DNA from: Clostridiaceae bacterium | GTDB lineage: Bacteria > Bacillota > Clostridia > Lachnospirales > Lachnospiraceae | Direction: 5' to 3' | Length of the DNA stretch: 64,000 nucleotides | Assembly (NCBI GenBank): GCA_009911305.1 | Contig: QXXC01000014.1 | Location: 1-64,000 of the forward strand | Shown: piece after piece, positions 33,283 to 41,635 of the stretch | Position numbering within the stretch: the stretch's first letter is position 1 | Layout of the letters: each line of letters starts with the position of its first letter | Position numbers and translations under genes: made by a program | The notes under the pieces: generated by a model | Seen by the model: the letters and a program-made list of their open reading frames with translations, nothing else | Told to the model about the DNA's origin: nothing | Database searches by the model: none

Positions 33283-35742
33283 GTGTCGTACAGGTACAGG
33301 CTGTTTAAGGATGGCAGGCAGACGGGCGGGCGGCGTTATACGCTGGATGAGCTTCGGGAGATGGGAACCTTTATGCTGCGGGATCTCTGCGTGAGCGAGC
33401 GGATTATGACAAGATCAGCGGGCCTTGATCCGAAGCGTCTGAAGCGGGAGGAGCTGATTGAGCTGCTTTTCCGCTACAGAGGGAAGGAGGAGGAGCTCCT
33501 GGCGGATGATTTTTCCGAGGATTCTGTAAGCATCATAAAAAGCCTTTCGGCGCGGGCAAAGCTGGCCCCGGAGCGTCTGACTGCGCCGGGCCGCCTGGCT
33601 CTGAAGAGAGGAACGCCTGTTTCGGAGGCGGAGGATATCTTTCTGGAGCACGGGTTTTTGGGGACGCATTTTGTGGGGCTCATCTCGGACGGGGACGGCG
33701 CGGTCCTGGCCGTGTTTGAGGTTCAGGAGAACCGGCTGACACTGTCGCCGCGGCGGGTGTCGCCGTCCCTGGGCGCGGGTGTTTACCGGGATCTGAGCGT
33801 GCTGCTCTTTGACGCGCCCTCCAGCCTGCGGGTGATACGGGCCTACAACAGCCAGCGCGCCAATCCGGCGGGGGAGCGGGATCTGGCGGCGGCCATGGCG
33901 AGGCTTCCGATTCTGACCGTGGAGGAGCCGGGCGACTGCGGCGAACCGCTGACGATCGATTTCGGGGCGGGTTATACCTGCGCCGCGTCCGGGGAGCCGG
34001 CCGGCATGGGGAAGGCCGGGATCCGCGCGGTCGTGTTTGAGGGGGGCAGCCGTTTATGCCCCAGCGCGGCGGCTGTCCGGCGCTGCGCGTCCGGGGAGGT
34101 AAGATTCTGCTTCGGATATGAGGCCTGGCGGCTTTTGAAACAGGGAGGCTGCGCCGGGGGAATGACGTTTTTCCACAGCCTGAAGCGGTATCTGTTTGAG
34201 GAGAGGACGCTGGAAGTGTGCGATGCGGACGGGAATGCGGCTCTTGTCTCCTCAGACGCGCTTCTGAAGGGATTTCTGGAATATCTGGTCGGCGTGGCTC
34301 AGGGGGAGCACGGGGTGAAATATAAAAAAATCTGCTTTCTGCTGCCGGAGAAGCGGGCGGGACTGGCGCTTGACCGTTTCCGGGCCCTGTTGCCGGATTA
34401 TGAGGTGGAGGGCGTCTGCTCGGAATCCGTGAACAGTGTGTACGATGCGATCGCCCGGCAGGCGGGCTCTGCGGACGCCGGCTCTGCCCGGGTGCTGGCG
34501 TTTCACTGCGGAGCCGGTTCTTCGTCCCTGACGTCCTGCGAGTATGAGACGGATAACACGCGCGTGGCGTACCGGGTCTGTTTAAAGGAACGGTATTTAA
34601 ACGGGGACAGCAGCTTGGGCGGAAACCGCCTGACGAGCCTTATTTTCATGTACCTGAAAATAAGGGTGATGCTTTCCGTGACGGGCTCAGAGGAGGAAGC
34701 GCTGGACGAGGGCTTTCTGGACGCGTATTCCCTGGTGGATCAGTACGGCGGCACGGAGAAGATCTACGAACGCTTTACGGCCCTTTATGAGCGGGCGGAG
34801 GAGACGGTTCCCACCCGGTTCGGAAGGCTGCGTGAGTCAGTGGAATATAAACGCCAGAATTTCTACCGGCTCTGGCTTCTGGCGGAAGGGCTGAAAACCG
34901 CTTTTTTCTCCGGCGTGCCTGTGAACACGATTGCGCTGCCGGACCGCTTTGCGGCCATCAGCGCGGCGCATGTGCGCACGCCGGAGGGGCTTGCGGAGCG
35001 CCGCCTTGATTTCACGGTGCATAAGGATGCGCTGGAGCTTTTGCTGGCCCCGGAGATTTACCGTGTTGTGAAGCGTCTGATTGAGCCTCTGTGCGATGAG
35101 GACGGTATTTTGTCGGGATATGGGATCCGGTTTACGGGGATGAGCTGCCAGATCCCGGTGTTCCGCGATGCGCTCCGGGAGTTCACGGTGGGGCGCAGGG
35201 CCAGGGTAAAGAAAGGGGCAAATGAGCTGAAGCTGCGCGCCTTAAACGGGGCGATTATTCGGGGACAGATGCAGGAGAGCGGGCGGATGATCCCTGCGCT
35301 TGAGAAGGAGGAGGCTGCGATCGCATATTCCGTTACCACGCAGGCCCACGACGGCTCCGTGGTGCGGATCGTGTCCGACCGGGACGCGGGCCGGGAGGTG
35401 TTCGGCTGCGTGACGCGTCATGCGGCTACACGCAGAGTGGTTTTTGCGATCCGGGACGCGCTGGGAAATGCGGCCGGGGAGCGCGAGGTTTCCCTGGATA
35501 TCCGGTTATTTGAGGAAACCTCCTATGACAGCCTGTTCGGGGCGTATCCGGCGTTCCTCCCGTATCAGGGGGATTTTGACTCGATTGGGGAGGATGAGAT
35601 CCGCCTGTTTGTGTACCGGGAGAGGGACTGGGACTTCTGCGTGCTTCCGGCGGCGAGGAAGGGCGGGACATTAAGCGTCGGAGAGGCGTCCCGTTTCCTG
35701 TTTGACGATGAGAGTCCCGATTATTTCGGCGGGTGGCTGTGA
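33283..35742 (+). CDS. Hsp70/actin-fold ATPase-like protein with N-terminal extension
   Basis: An 819-residue protein. Residues 1-215 form an unrecognised domain. From about 220 an actin/Hsp70-type nucleotide fold follows: phosphate-1-like 'LTIDFGAGYTCAA', then 'GGSRLCPSAAAVRR' and 'VRFCFGYEAWRLL' (Hsp70-like 'G..A'), 'KKICFLLPEKRAGLALDRFRALLPDYEVEGVCSESVNSVYDAI' (connect-like), phosphate-2-like 'LAFHCGAGSSSLTSC' near 405 and an adenosine-like 'GYGIRFTGMSCQIPVFRDAL' near 610. The Asp usual in phosphate-2 (DxGGG) appears as His-Cys, so activity may differ. It may act as a chaperone or assembly ATPase of the machine. It resembles in general layout the SrfB-type Hsp70-like proteins. GTG 33283 start. 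Confidence 0.62.
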   Translation: MSYRYRLFKDGRQTGGRRYTLDELREMGTFMLRDLCVSERIMTRSAGLDPKRLKREELIELLFRYRGKEEELLADDFSEDSVSIIKSLSARAKLAPERLTAPGRLALKRGTPVSEAEDIFLEHGFLGTHFVGLISDGDGAVLAVFEVQENRLTLSPRRVSPSLGAGVYRDLSVLLFDAPSSLRVIRAYNSQRANPAGERDLAAAMARLPILTVEEPGDCGEPLTIDFGAGYTCAASGEPAGMGKAGIRAVVFEGGSRLCPSAAAVRRCASGEVRFCFGYEAWRLLKQGGCAGGMTFFHSLKRYLFEERTLEVCDADGNAALVSSDALLKGFLEYLVGVAQGEHGVKYKKICFLLPEKRAGLALDRFRALLPDYEVEGVCSESVNSVYDAIARQAGSADAGSARVLAFHCGAGSSSLTSCEYETDNTRVAYRVCLKERYLNGDSSLGGNRLTSLIFMYLKIRVMLSVTGSEEEALDEGFLDAYSLVDQYGGTEKIYERFTALYERAEETVPTRFGRLRESVEYKRQNFYRLWLLAEGLKTAFFSGVPVNTIALPDRFAAISAAHVRTPEGLAERRLDFTVHKDALELLLAPEIYRVVKRLIEPLCDEDGILSGYGIRFTGMSCQIPVFRDALREFTVGRRARVKKGANELKLRALNGAIIRGQMQESGRMIPALEKEEAAIAYSVTTQAHDGSVVRIVSDRDAGREVFGCVTRHAATRRVVFAIRDALGNAAGEREVSLDIRLFEETSYDSLFGAYPAFLPYQGDFDSIGEDEIRLFVYRERDWDFCVLPAARKGGTLSVGEASRFLFDDESPDYFGGWL

Positions 35743-35825
35743 GGTATCCGCAGAGCTGCCGGCCAGCGTAAAGAGCGCCAGCGGGCGAACCCGGGAGGAG
35801 GGACCGCTGGCCTGGGAGGTTTGAC

Positions 35826-36608
35826 ATGGAGCTGAAACAGGTGTTTCCCATATTTGAAGAGGGGCGTATCCTCAAGCGGGATGCGCTTGATCTGCTCCGC
35901 GATTATGCCCCGGAATTCGCTTCCCTTCTGTTTGAGGAGCACGGGAGCGGGGTGATGGCCGGATTTCGCATACGGGAGCAGGCCGGAACGGTTTTTGTGG
36001 GCCCCGGCATCTTGAAGGACAGAGATTCCTTTTTCTGTATGCGCCGGGAGGCCGCGGTTCCGTTTGACCAGTACGGCCGTGCGGTGCGGATCGTACTGAG
36101 AAGGATTGGAGAGCATATGTCTGCAGATTTCAGGGAGGAGCGCTATGAGCTGTCTCTGGAGCCCGTGAGGGAATCCGGGGAGGGGGAGTATGAGCTGGGA
36201 CGCTTTTTGCTGGAGTCTGGGGCAAGGCTCAGGGCCGGGGAGGATTACAGGGATTTTCACGATTTGGTCACGGAATTCAATACGCTGAATCCGGTGCATA
36301 TCCGCTATGCCTGCAGGGGCGGGCATACGCTTTCACCGCTTGTGATGCGTATGTACGGGAAAGGCGTGCTGCACGCGCCCTCGGCAGAGATGGCGGACAT
36401 TGCCTTTGGACTGGCCTGTTTAAACGGGGGGCATGTGTCCGGCGAGGCGATCCGGGAGTACCTGTCGGCAAAGGGAGAGACGGCGGGGCGCGGCGGCGGG
36501 AACCGGGAGCTGTATGAGGGGCTGGCGGGTATTTATGCCAGGCTTGTGTCCGGCGGCGGGGCGCGCCGCAGGCCAAAGCAGACAGGCGGGAAGACGCTGA
36601 TTGAGTAA
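35826..36608 (+). CDS. protein of unknown function, possible baseplate/adaptor component
   Basis: A 260-residue soluble protein. The N-terminal part is beta-rich ('SLLFEEHGSGVMAGFRIREQAGTVFVGPGILKDRDSFFCMRREAAVPFDQYG'), which recalls the shoulder domain of TssK-like and receptor-binding proteins. The C-terminal part is helical ('PSAEMADIAFGLACLNGGHVSGEAIREYL', 'ELYEGLAGIYARLVSGGG'). No motif identifies it. Its position just before the PAAR-like tip and VgrG-like spike favours a baseplate role. It follows GGGAGGT by six bases. Confidence 0.5.
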   Translation: MELKQVFPIFEEGRILKRDALDLLRDYAPEFASLLFEEHGSGVMAGFRIREQAGTVFVGPGILKDRDSFFCMRREAAVPFDQYGRAVRIVLRRIGEHMSADFREERYELSLEPVRESGEGEYELGRFLLESGARLRAGEDYRDFHDLVTEFNTLNPVHIRYACRGGHTLSPLVMRMYGKGVLHAPSAEMADIAFGLACLNGGHVSGEAIREYLSAKGETAGRGGGNRELYEGLAGIYARLVSGGGARRRPKQTGGKTLIE

Positions 36609-36672
36609 AGCGGGCGTGAGGAGAGCGCCGTATGCGGTGCAAAGCGGTCAGATAGGTAAGGAGGAGTTTGGT

Positions 36673-37005
36673 ATGGGACAGTCGTATGTGGTGAATGGGG
36701 CCACGCTGAAGTGTATGCTGGGGGCGGCGCCTTCGACGCTGACGGTGCTGCCGGTAAACCGGGTGGAGATTAACGGGAAGGCAAAAGCAAATATCGGGGA
36801 TTGTAAGCCGATGGTGAATATCAAGCCCTTTGGGACGTGTGCGAAGATGGCCCCGCCTGTGCCGTGTACGCCTATGGTGGCGGGGGTGTGGCTGAAAGGG
36901 AAGACGAATGTGACCGTGGGGGGCCTGCCGGCGCTGATGAGTGATTCGATGGCGATCTGCTCCTGCGGGGGCGGGATTATTAAGATACAGAAGGACGGAC
37001 AGTAA
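36673..37005 (+). CDS. PAAR-like protein (DUF4280 family)
   Basis: A 110-residue DUF4280/PAAR-like protein, expected to form the sharpened tip that caps a VgrG spike. Visible features: 'YVVNGATLKCMLGAAPSTLTVLP', 'NIGDCKPMVNIKPFGTCAKM', 'PPVPCTPMVAGVWLKGKTNVTVGGLPALMSDSMAICSCGGGIIKI', with paired cysteines suited to metal binding. Start ATG 36673 follows AAGGAGG by eight bases. It has no toxin extension, so effectors would be separate cargo. It is followed by a 32-residue acidic ORF and the spike gene. Confidence 0.88.
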   Translation: MGQSYVVNGATLKCMLGAAPSTLTVLPVNRVEINGKAKANIGDCKPMVNIKPFGTCAKMAPPVPCTPMVAGVWLKGKTNVTVGGLPALMSDSMAICSCGGGIIKIQKDGQ

Positions 37006-37062
37006 CAGCAGAATGGGCGCGGTGAGATTAAGCGGACATTTGTAAGGCCGGGAGGGTGGATC

Positions 37063-37161
37063 GTGGAGTACGGAGATGAGGATTTTATTGCCTGGATGGC
37101 GGTTTTGATTGAGAGCGAAGAGGAAGAGGACGAGGGAGAGGAGGAGGAAGATGATAATTGA
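37063..37161 (+). CDS. 32-residue acidic microprotein overlapping the spike gene
   Basis: GTG 37063 has a well-placed GGGAGG (37050-37056). The product begins with an aromatic/hydrophobic part ('VEYGDEDFIAWMAVLIES') and ends with an almost purely Glu/Asp tail of about 14 residues. The ORF ends 11 bases inside the VgrG-like gene, and its purine-only 3' half supplies that gene's Shine-Dalgarno site. It could be a translational coupler, a small subunit like phage-tail chaperones, or non-functional. Confidence 0.45.
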   Translation: MEYGDEDFIAWMAVLIESEEEEDEGEEEEDDN

Positions 37162-38815
37162 CGTGACCAGGCTGAGCGTCAGCCCCTTTGCTGTGGAAGG
37201 GATTGTGGAGATGAAGGTGGAGCAGTCCCTGAACCAGCATGCGTCCATGTATTTGAAAGGCATCATCCCCAAAGGGGCCGGGGACTCGGTTGTGACAGAT
37301 ACGGATGATTCGACGGAGATTACGGTTTCCGGATCCGGGGAGGTGATTTTTAAGGGGCTTGTGCAGGATATCAGGGCTTCCTTTGAGGGGCAGGTGTATT
37401 ATCTGGAGGTGTGGGCCGTTTCCTTCAGCATTAAGGCTGACACGGAGGTGGTTTCGCGCTCGTTCCAGGATGCGGGCATGAATTACCAGCAGATTGCGGA
37501 CAGCCTGGCGGCCGAGGGCGGCCTTTCGGCTGGCATGGAGACAGAGGCCCTGTCTGTGCGCAATCTTCTTCTCCAGTATCAGGAGACGAACTGGGAGTTT
37601 TTGAAGCGGATTGCCTCGCACAACAGCAGCGTGCTTTTGCCGTCCGTGACGGAGCCGGCCTTTTATTTCGGCATTCCGAAGGGAAACCAGAAGGGAAGCC
37701 TCCTGTCCTACCGTTTTTCCGTGGGGAAGAATCTGAGGCGCTACCGCAGGCATTCCGGGGCGGGGGTGGACGTGGCTGCGGCGGATTCGGTTGAATACAT
37801 GGTGACAGCCGACGATTCCGTGCTGTCCATCGGCGATACGGTGGATTATGGGGACAATACGCTGTTTGTGCGGGAGGCGCGGCTTCATCTGGCGGACGCG
37901 GTGCTGACCTGTCAGTATGTGCTGTGCCCGGAGAACGGTTTAAAGGTTCCGTCTGCCTGGAACCGGCATATTACGGGGCTTACGCTGCCGGGGCGCGTGC
38001 TGGAGGTAAAGGATGACACCGTGAAGGTCCTGCTGTGTGTGGATGAGAGCCAGGACACGGCGGCGGCGTATGCATTTCCCTATATTACCCCTTACAGCGC
38101 GGAAAACCACACGGGCGTTTACCTGATGCCGGAGCCGGACGATGTGGTCTGCATCCAGTTCCCGACAGAGGATGAGAGCATGGCTGTGGCCCTGTCCTCA
38201 TGGCGTCAGGCGGGAAGCGATCGGACGGTGAATCCGGATGTGAAGTATTTAAGGACACCCCATGATAAGGAGATCCGGATCAGCGAGACGGAGATCCTGA
38301 TTACGGCCAAGACAGGCGGGCTTTATGTAAGGCTTGACGAGAACAACGGGATCGAGGTGTTTTCCCAGCACGGGATCATGGTGAATACGCTGTCCGGCAT
38401 TGACGTGACAGCGGCTGGGCATATCTCGCTGTCAGCCGGGGGAAGCATGATCTTTAATTCCGGGCTGGGCGTGAGCATCAATTCCGGCCTGGGGATCGGG
38501 GCCAGGGCCGGCAAGGAGATCCATATGACGGCCGGGACGGACGCGGTTCTAAAGAGCGGCAAGGAGATGACGTTTACCGCCATGGAGAAGATGGGCATGG
38601 AGACGAAAAAGGAGCTGGTGGTCAATTCGGATAAGGATATGACCATTGCCAGCGAGAAGAAGATATCCCTCGCGGCCAAGGGGGATATGGCCCAGAGCTC
38701 GGATAAGAAGATGAATATCAGCGCCAAATCGCAGGTGGGGATTTCGTGTAAGGCGAGTTCGATCAAGCTGGATGGGGCGATGAATTTGAAGGCGTCGAAG
38801 ATTAAGGAGAATTAA
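37151..38815 (+). CDS. VgrG-like spike protein
   Basis: A 554-residue spike protein of contractile systems, combining gp27-like (about 1-220) and gp5/OB-fold-like (about 255-330) parts with a C-terminal beta-prism. The gp27-like part contains 'GSGEVIFKGLVQDIRASFEGQVYYLEVWAVSFSIKADTE' and 'NLLLQYQETNWEFLKRIASHNSS'. The OB part has 'GRVLEVKDDTVKVLLCV', 'PYITPYSAENHTGVYLMPEPDDVVCIQFP'. From about residue 385 short repeats appear ('AGHISLSAGGSMIFNSGLGVSI', 'SDKDMTIASEKKISLAAKGDM'), as in the DUF2345-type needle. It forms the trimeric puncturing device under the PAAR-like tip. Confidence 0.88.
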   Translation: MIIDVTRLSVSPFAVEGIVEMKVEQSLNQHASMYLKGIIPKGAGDSVVTDTDDSTEITVSGSGEVIFKGLVQDIRASFEGQVYYLEVWAVSFSIKADTEVVSRSFQDAGMNYQQIADSLAAEGGLSAGMETEALSVRNLLLQYQETNWEFLKRIASHNSSVLLPSVTEPAFYFGIPKGNQKGSLLSYRFSVGKNLRRYRRHSGAGVDVAAADSVEYMVTADDSVLSIGDTVDYGDNTLFVREARLHLADAVLTCQYVLCPENGLKVPSAWNRHITGLTLPGRVLEVKDDTVKVLLCVDESQDTAAAYAFPYITPYSAENHTGVYLMPEPDDVVCIQFPTEDESMAVALSSWRQAGSDRTVNPDVKYLRTPHDKEIRISETEILITAKTGGLYVRLDENNGIEVFSQHGIMVNTLSGIDVTAAGHISLSAGGSMIFNSGLGVSINSGLGIGARAGKEIHMTAGTDAVLKSGKEMTFTAMEKMGMETKKELVVNSDKDMTIASEKKISLAAKGDMAQSSDKKMNISAKSQVGISCKASSIKLDGAMNLKASKIKEN

Positions 38816-38850
38816 GGTTTTTTAGTGGCTGGGGGGATTGTGAGGGGGCC

Positions 38851-38990
38851 GCCGAAGTCCGCTTGTGTATCCATAAGGAACCCCGCTCCCGCTCGGAGAA
38901 AAGCGCAGCGGACGCTAAGCTCGAAAATACCTCGCTAAGCGCCGGCGGTTTTCTACGGGTTCCTTATGGATACACAAGCGGCCTCCGGCT
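38851..38990. mobile_element. MITE-like element with 23-bp perfect inverted ends
   Basis: The 23 bases at 38861-38883 are exactly the inverse complement of 38957-38979 (they start GCTTGTGTATCC and end GGAACCC), and similarity continues outward for about ten more bases. The 73-bp interior has no ORF. The element fills the 303-bp gap between the VgrG-like and pentapeptide-repeat genes, so it may separate the core machine from the effector module or act as a large RNA hairpin. Confidence 0.7.
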
Positions 38991-39118
38991 ACGTTATTGG
39001 CGGGCGTAGTATCAGTGATGTGATAAGCATAGAAAAGTGTATATGCCCGGGCAGGAACGGGGATGCGGGCGGTTACGCGTTAGAATAGCTATGGATAAGG
39101 ATGGGGGCAGGAGGGGCA

Positions 39119-40189
39119 ATGGACGAAAATTTCCAGAAGGAATATTTTGAGATAAAAAATGAGGCGCTTTTCGCGGCGAACGACTGGTATTTTTCCCATG
39201 CGGATGAGCTGGCTGCTTCCTTTAGGGAGGCGCTTGTGAAGTCATGCGGGCGCGTGGCGCAGATGCAGGAGAAGGGCTTTCCGGCGATGGAGTATATGGA
39301 GATTACGATGCTGCGGACGAGGCTTTTAAAGGGCGATTACCGTCTTCCTGTTATGGTTTACGGGACGGACTGGTATGCGGATCCGAGGCAGGCCCAGGCC
39401 GGGGAGGCGGACGGGAGCGGGATTTTTTTGTTTTATGGATCCCTGATTCAGCAGGCGGAGGGGATTATTAAGAAATACCGCTCAAAGCTTCCGGAGCGTA
39501 TGCGGGAGATCTGTATGTGTACAGAGGCAGAGCTGTTCTGGAATTATGCCTACATGGCCGGGAGGAGGGCGGTGATGGGGTTTGAGCCGGCAGGCGCGGC
39601 CATTACGGATGCGTTTCGGGTGCGGGTCTGTGAATATATGGGGTATGGGGCTGTATGCCGGCGCTATATGCCCCGGATGAAGCCTGAAGAATTGAAGGAA
39701 TGGTTTGGGAGAGGCCCGGGGGAGGATTACAAGTACCGGGATTACAGGGGATATGACTGCTCGGGCTGGGATTTTTCAGGACTTGATCTGGACGGATGCG
39801 ATTTTTCCGGCTGTGTGCTGGACGGGTGCTGTTTCGAGAATGCTTCGCTGTCGGGCGCATGGCTGTGCAACAGCTCGATTAAAAATGCGTCTTTTCGGAA
39901 TGCCTGGCTGACAGGCGCGAGATTCGACGGGTCTGACCTGGAGGGGTCTGTCTTTATAACGGCATACAGTATATGCAGGGTTAATGAGGACGTTTGGCGC
40001 AAGCCGGATTATCACTGGGCAAGCTTTGCGGGATGTAAATTGAAAAATGCGGATTTTACATTCACAAAGATTGCGGAGGCCGATTTTTCAGGGGCGGATC
40101 TGGAGGGCTGTCAGTTTAACAACGCGCACAGGACGTATTACGAGGTGGATGATGAGCAGAGGGAGAAGGCCGTATGGAATACTTTTTGA
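39119..40189 (+). CDS. pentapeptide-repeat protein, putative effector adaptor
   Basis: A 356-residue soluble protein. Residues 1-200 are an unrecognised mostly helical domain. About 205-350 hold pentapeptide repeats of the A(D/N)LXX form ('WDFSGLDLDGCDFSGCVLDGCCFENASLSGAWL', 'NASFRNAWLTGARFDGSDLEGSVF', 'ADFSGADLEGCQFNN'), which build a right-handed beta-helix. In type VI-like clusters such proteins sit between VgrG and the effector and may load cargo. The start at 39119 follows GGAGGGG. The 3' end overlaps the next gene by 16 bases. Confidence 0.78.
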   Translation: MDENFQKEYFEIKNEALFAANDWYFSHADELAASFREALVKSCGRVAQMQEKGFPAMEYMEITMLRTRLLKGDYRLPVMVYGTDWYADPRQAQAGEADGSGIFLFYGSLIQQAEGIIKKYRSKLPERMREICMCTEAELFWNYAYMAGRRAVMGFEPAGAAITDAFRVRVCEYMGYGAVCRRYMPRMKPEELKEWFGRGPGEDYKYRDYRGYDCSGWDFSGLDLDGCDFSGCVLDGCCFENASLSGAWLCNSSIKNASFRNAWLTGARFDGSDLEGSVFITAYSICRVNEDVWRKPDYHWASFAGCKLKNADFTFTKIAEADFSGADLEGCQFNNAHRTYYEVDDEQREKAVWNTF

Positions 40190-40629
40190 TGAAGCCGTAT
40201 GAGGGAGGACAGGCAATCCGGCGCGTGAACCATGATAAGGAAGTCATGGTGTTTCGCGTTACGAAAAAAGGGGAAGTGCCGGATTTTACGCTGCGGCCCT
40301 GCCCGCTTTTAAGCAATCGTTTTAAGGAGCTTCTGGAGCAGTACCTGCCGGACATGGAGTTTACCCCGTGCGTGGAAGAGGAGACAGGGGAGCCCAGGTT
40401 TTGGATGTTTAATCCGAAGGAGCAGCCGCAGGAGGAGGCAAAGTTTCTGCCGGACGGAACGGTCTGCGCGGTGCGGCCTATGGGACTGACGCCTGTTTTT
40501 ATGGTTCCCAATTATAAAAAGGTATCGTATGTGGTGAATCTGGCGCTGGCGGAAAGCCTTCTGAGGCGAGGTTATGTGAATCTGGGGCTTGAGAGGATAG
40601 AGACGATGGGGGTGGGAGCGGATGGGTAA
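40174..40629 (+). CDS. small Imm11/DUF1629-like protein, putative effector chaperone
   Basis: A 151-residue soluble protein starting inside the pentapeptide gene and ending inside the effector gene. The opening 'EYFLMKPYEGGQAIRRVNH' and the later 'PCPLLSNRFKELLEQYLPDMEFTPCVEEETGEPRFWMF' resemble the Imm11/DUF1629 type of polymorphic-toxin accessory proteins. Because it lies upstream of the toxin-like gene with double overlap, a chaperone or adaptor role is as likely as immunity; the gene at 41636 is then the immunity candidate. Confidence 0.6.
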   Translation: MEYFLMKPYEGGQAIRRVNHDKEVMVFRVTKKGEVPDFTLRPCPLLSNRFKELLEQYLPDMEFTPCVEEETGEPRFWMFNPKEQPQEEAKFLPDGTVCAVRPMGLTPVFMVPNYKKVSYVVNLALAESLLRRGYVNLGLERIETMGVGADG

Positions 40630-41593
40630 AACAGAAGATAATGCCAATAGAGTGAAAGGCCAGGAGATCCGACCGGAGGATAACAAAACGAAGGAACCGT
40701 GTCAATGTGAGACGTTTGAGCGATGTAATGGGCGCCTGCCATATGGGGTGGATGTGTGGGCCGGGCCTCGACAGATTCAGGCAATGGATTGTATCGCTTA
40801 TAGCATCACAGGAGGAATCCGTGGTCACAGAGCCCAGGTGATTGCGGCGCTGGCACAGCAAAAAAGTGGTAATCCGTTCTATACCAATCTGAAAGATTTT
40901 CTGGGATATAGGGGAAGATTCAGAGTGCTGGCCTTTCCTCAGATTGATCCACCATATATTGATCACCATATAGATAAACTTGCTGATGCTTTGTACAATA
41001 CAGCGGAATTTACTAATTTTCAGAAGTCTATGATTTTGCGTGCAAATCTTGTTAGGAATGGGTTGGTTATGCGTTCTGATCTTTATGAGGATAATGAGGT
41101 TTCTCTTCGGTTTGGTGAGAAGGAGCTGATTCCCTACTGCAGAGGCTTAAAAGACTACATGTGGTCAATTGACCATATTCAGGTTCGGGTAAAGGGAGGG
41201 TGCAACCGGTTCTGTAATGCTGTGGTTTTGCAATTTGCTGACAACCGGCAGAAATGGACTAATGGCCCCAGTTGTCCCTGCGCGCATGTTGTTGAATGGA
41301 AGAAGGAACAATGCATACCAGGTCAGGATCCGTTCCCATATTCGGGGAGCCGGAAAAAGCCCAAAAAAAAGCCCAGATATGATCTTTATGAATGCATAGA
41401 ACATTTTCTGGCTAGGAAGGAAGCAGAGGAGAAGGGAGAAACCATAGGAGAGATTGGTGGTATATGTGATAAGGCAAAGCTCTGTAAGGTGGATGATCCG
41501 CGTGTACTTCCGCTTACAAGAAATGGTAGGCCCAGAAATATTCAACCTAAAGGTCCGGTGACACCTATATACAAGCCAAAACCAATACCATGA
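40622..41593 (+). CDS. putative toxin/effector with HNH-like nuclease motif
   Basis: A 323-residue protein of unknown family, more AT-rich than its neighbours. A stretch near residues 183-210 reads 'IDHIQVRVKGGCNRFCNAVVL' then 'DNRQK', which fits the DH...GG.N...N..L...N pattern of HNH endonucleases. The N-terminal part has 'GVDVWAGPRQIQAMDCIAYSITGGIRGHRAQVIAALAQQK'. The C-terminal 80 residues are basic and proline-rich. There is no signal peptide. Start ATG 40622 overlaps the previous gene by eight bases. With a following small acidic protein it has the look of an effector-immunity pair delivered by the system. Nuclease function is inferred. Confidence 0.5.
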   Translation: MGKTEDNANRVKGQEIRPEDNKTKEPCQCETFERCNGRLPYGVDVWAGPRQIQAMDCIAYSITGGIRGHRAQVIAALAQQKSGNPFYTNLKDFLGYRGRFRVLAFPQIDPPYIDHHIDKLADALYNTAEFTNFQKSMILRANLVRNGLVMRSDLYEDNEVSLRFGEKELIPYCRGLKDYMWSIDHIQVRVKGGCNRFCNAVVLQFADNRQKWTNGPSCPCAHVVEWKKEQCIPGQDPFPYSGSRKKPKKKPRYDLYECIEHFLARKEAEEKGETIGEIGGICDKAKLCKVDDPRVLPLTRNGRPRNIQPKGPVTPIYKPKPIP

Positions 41594-41635
41594 ATATAAA
41601 CGGCAGAATGATCGTAAACCAAAAAGGAGGAGCCA

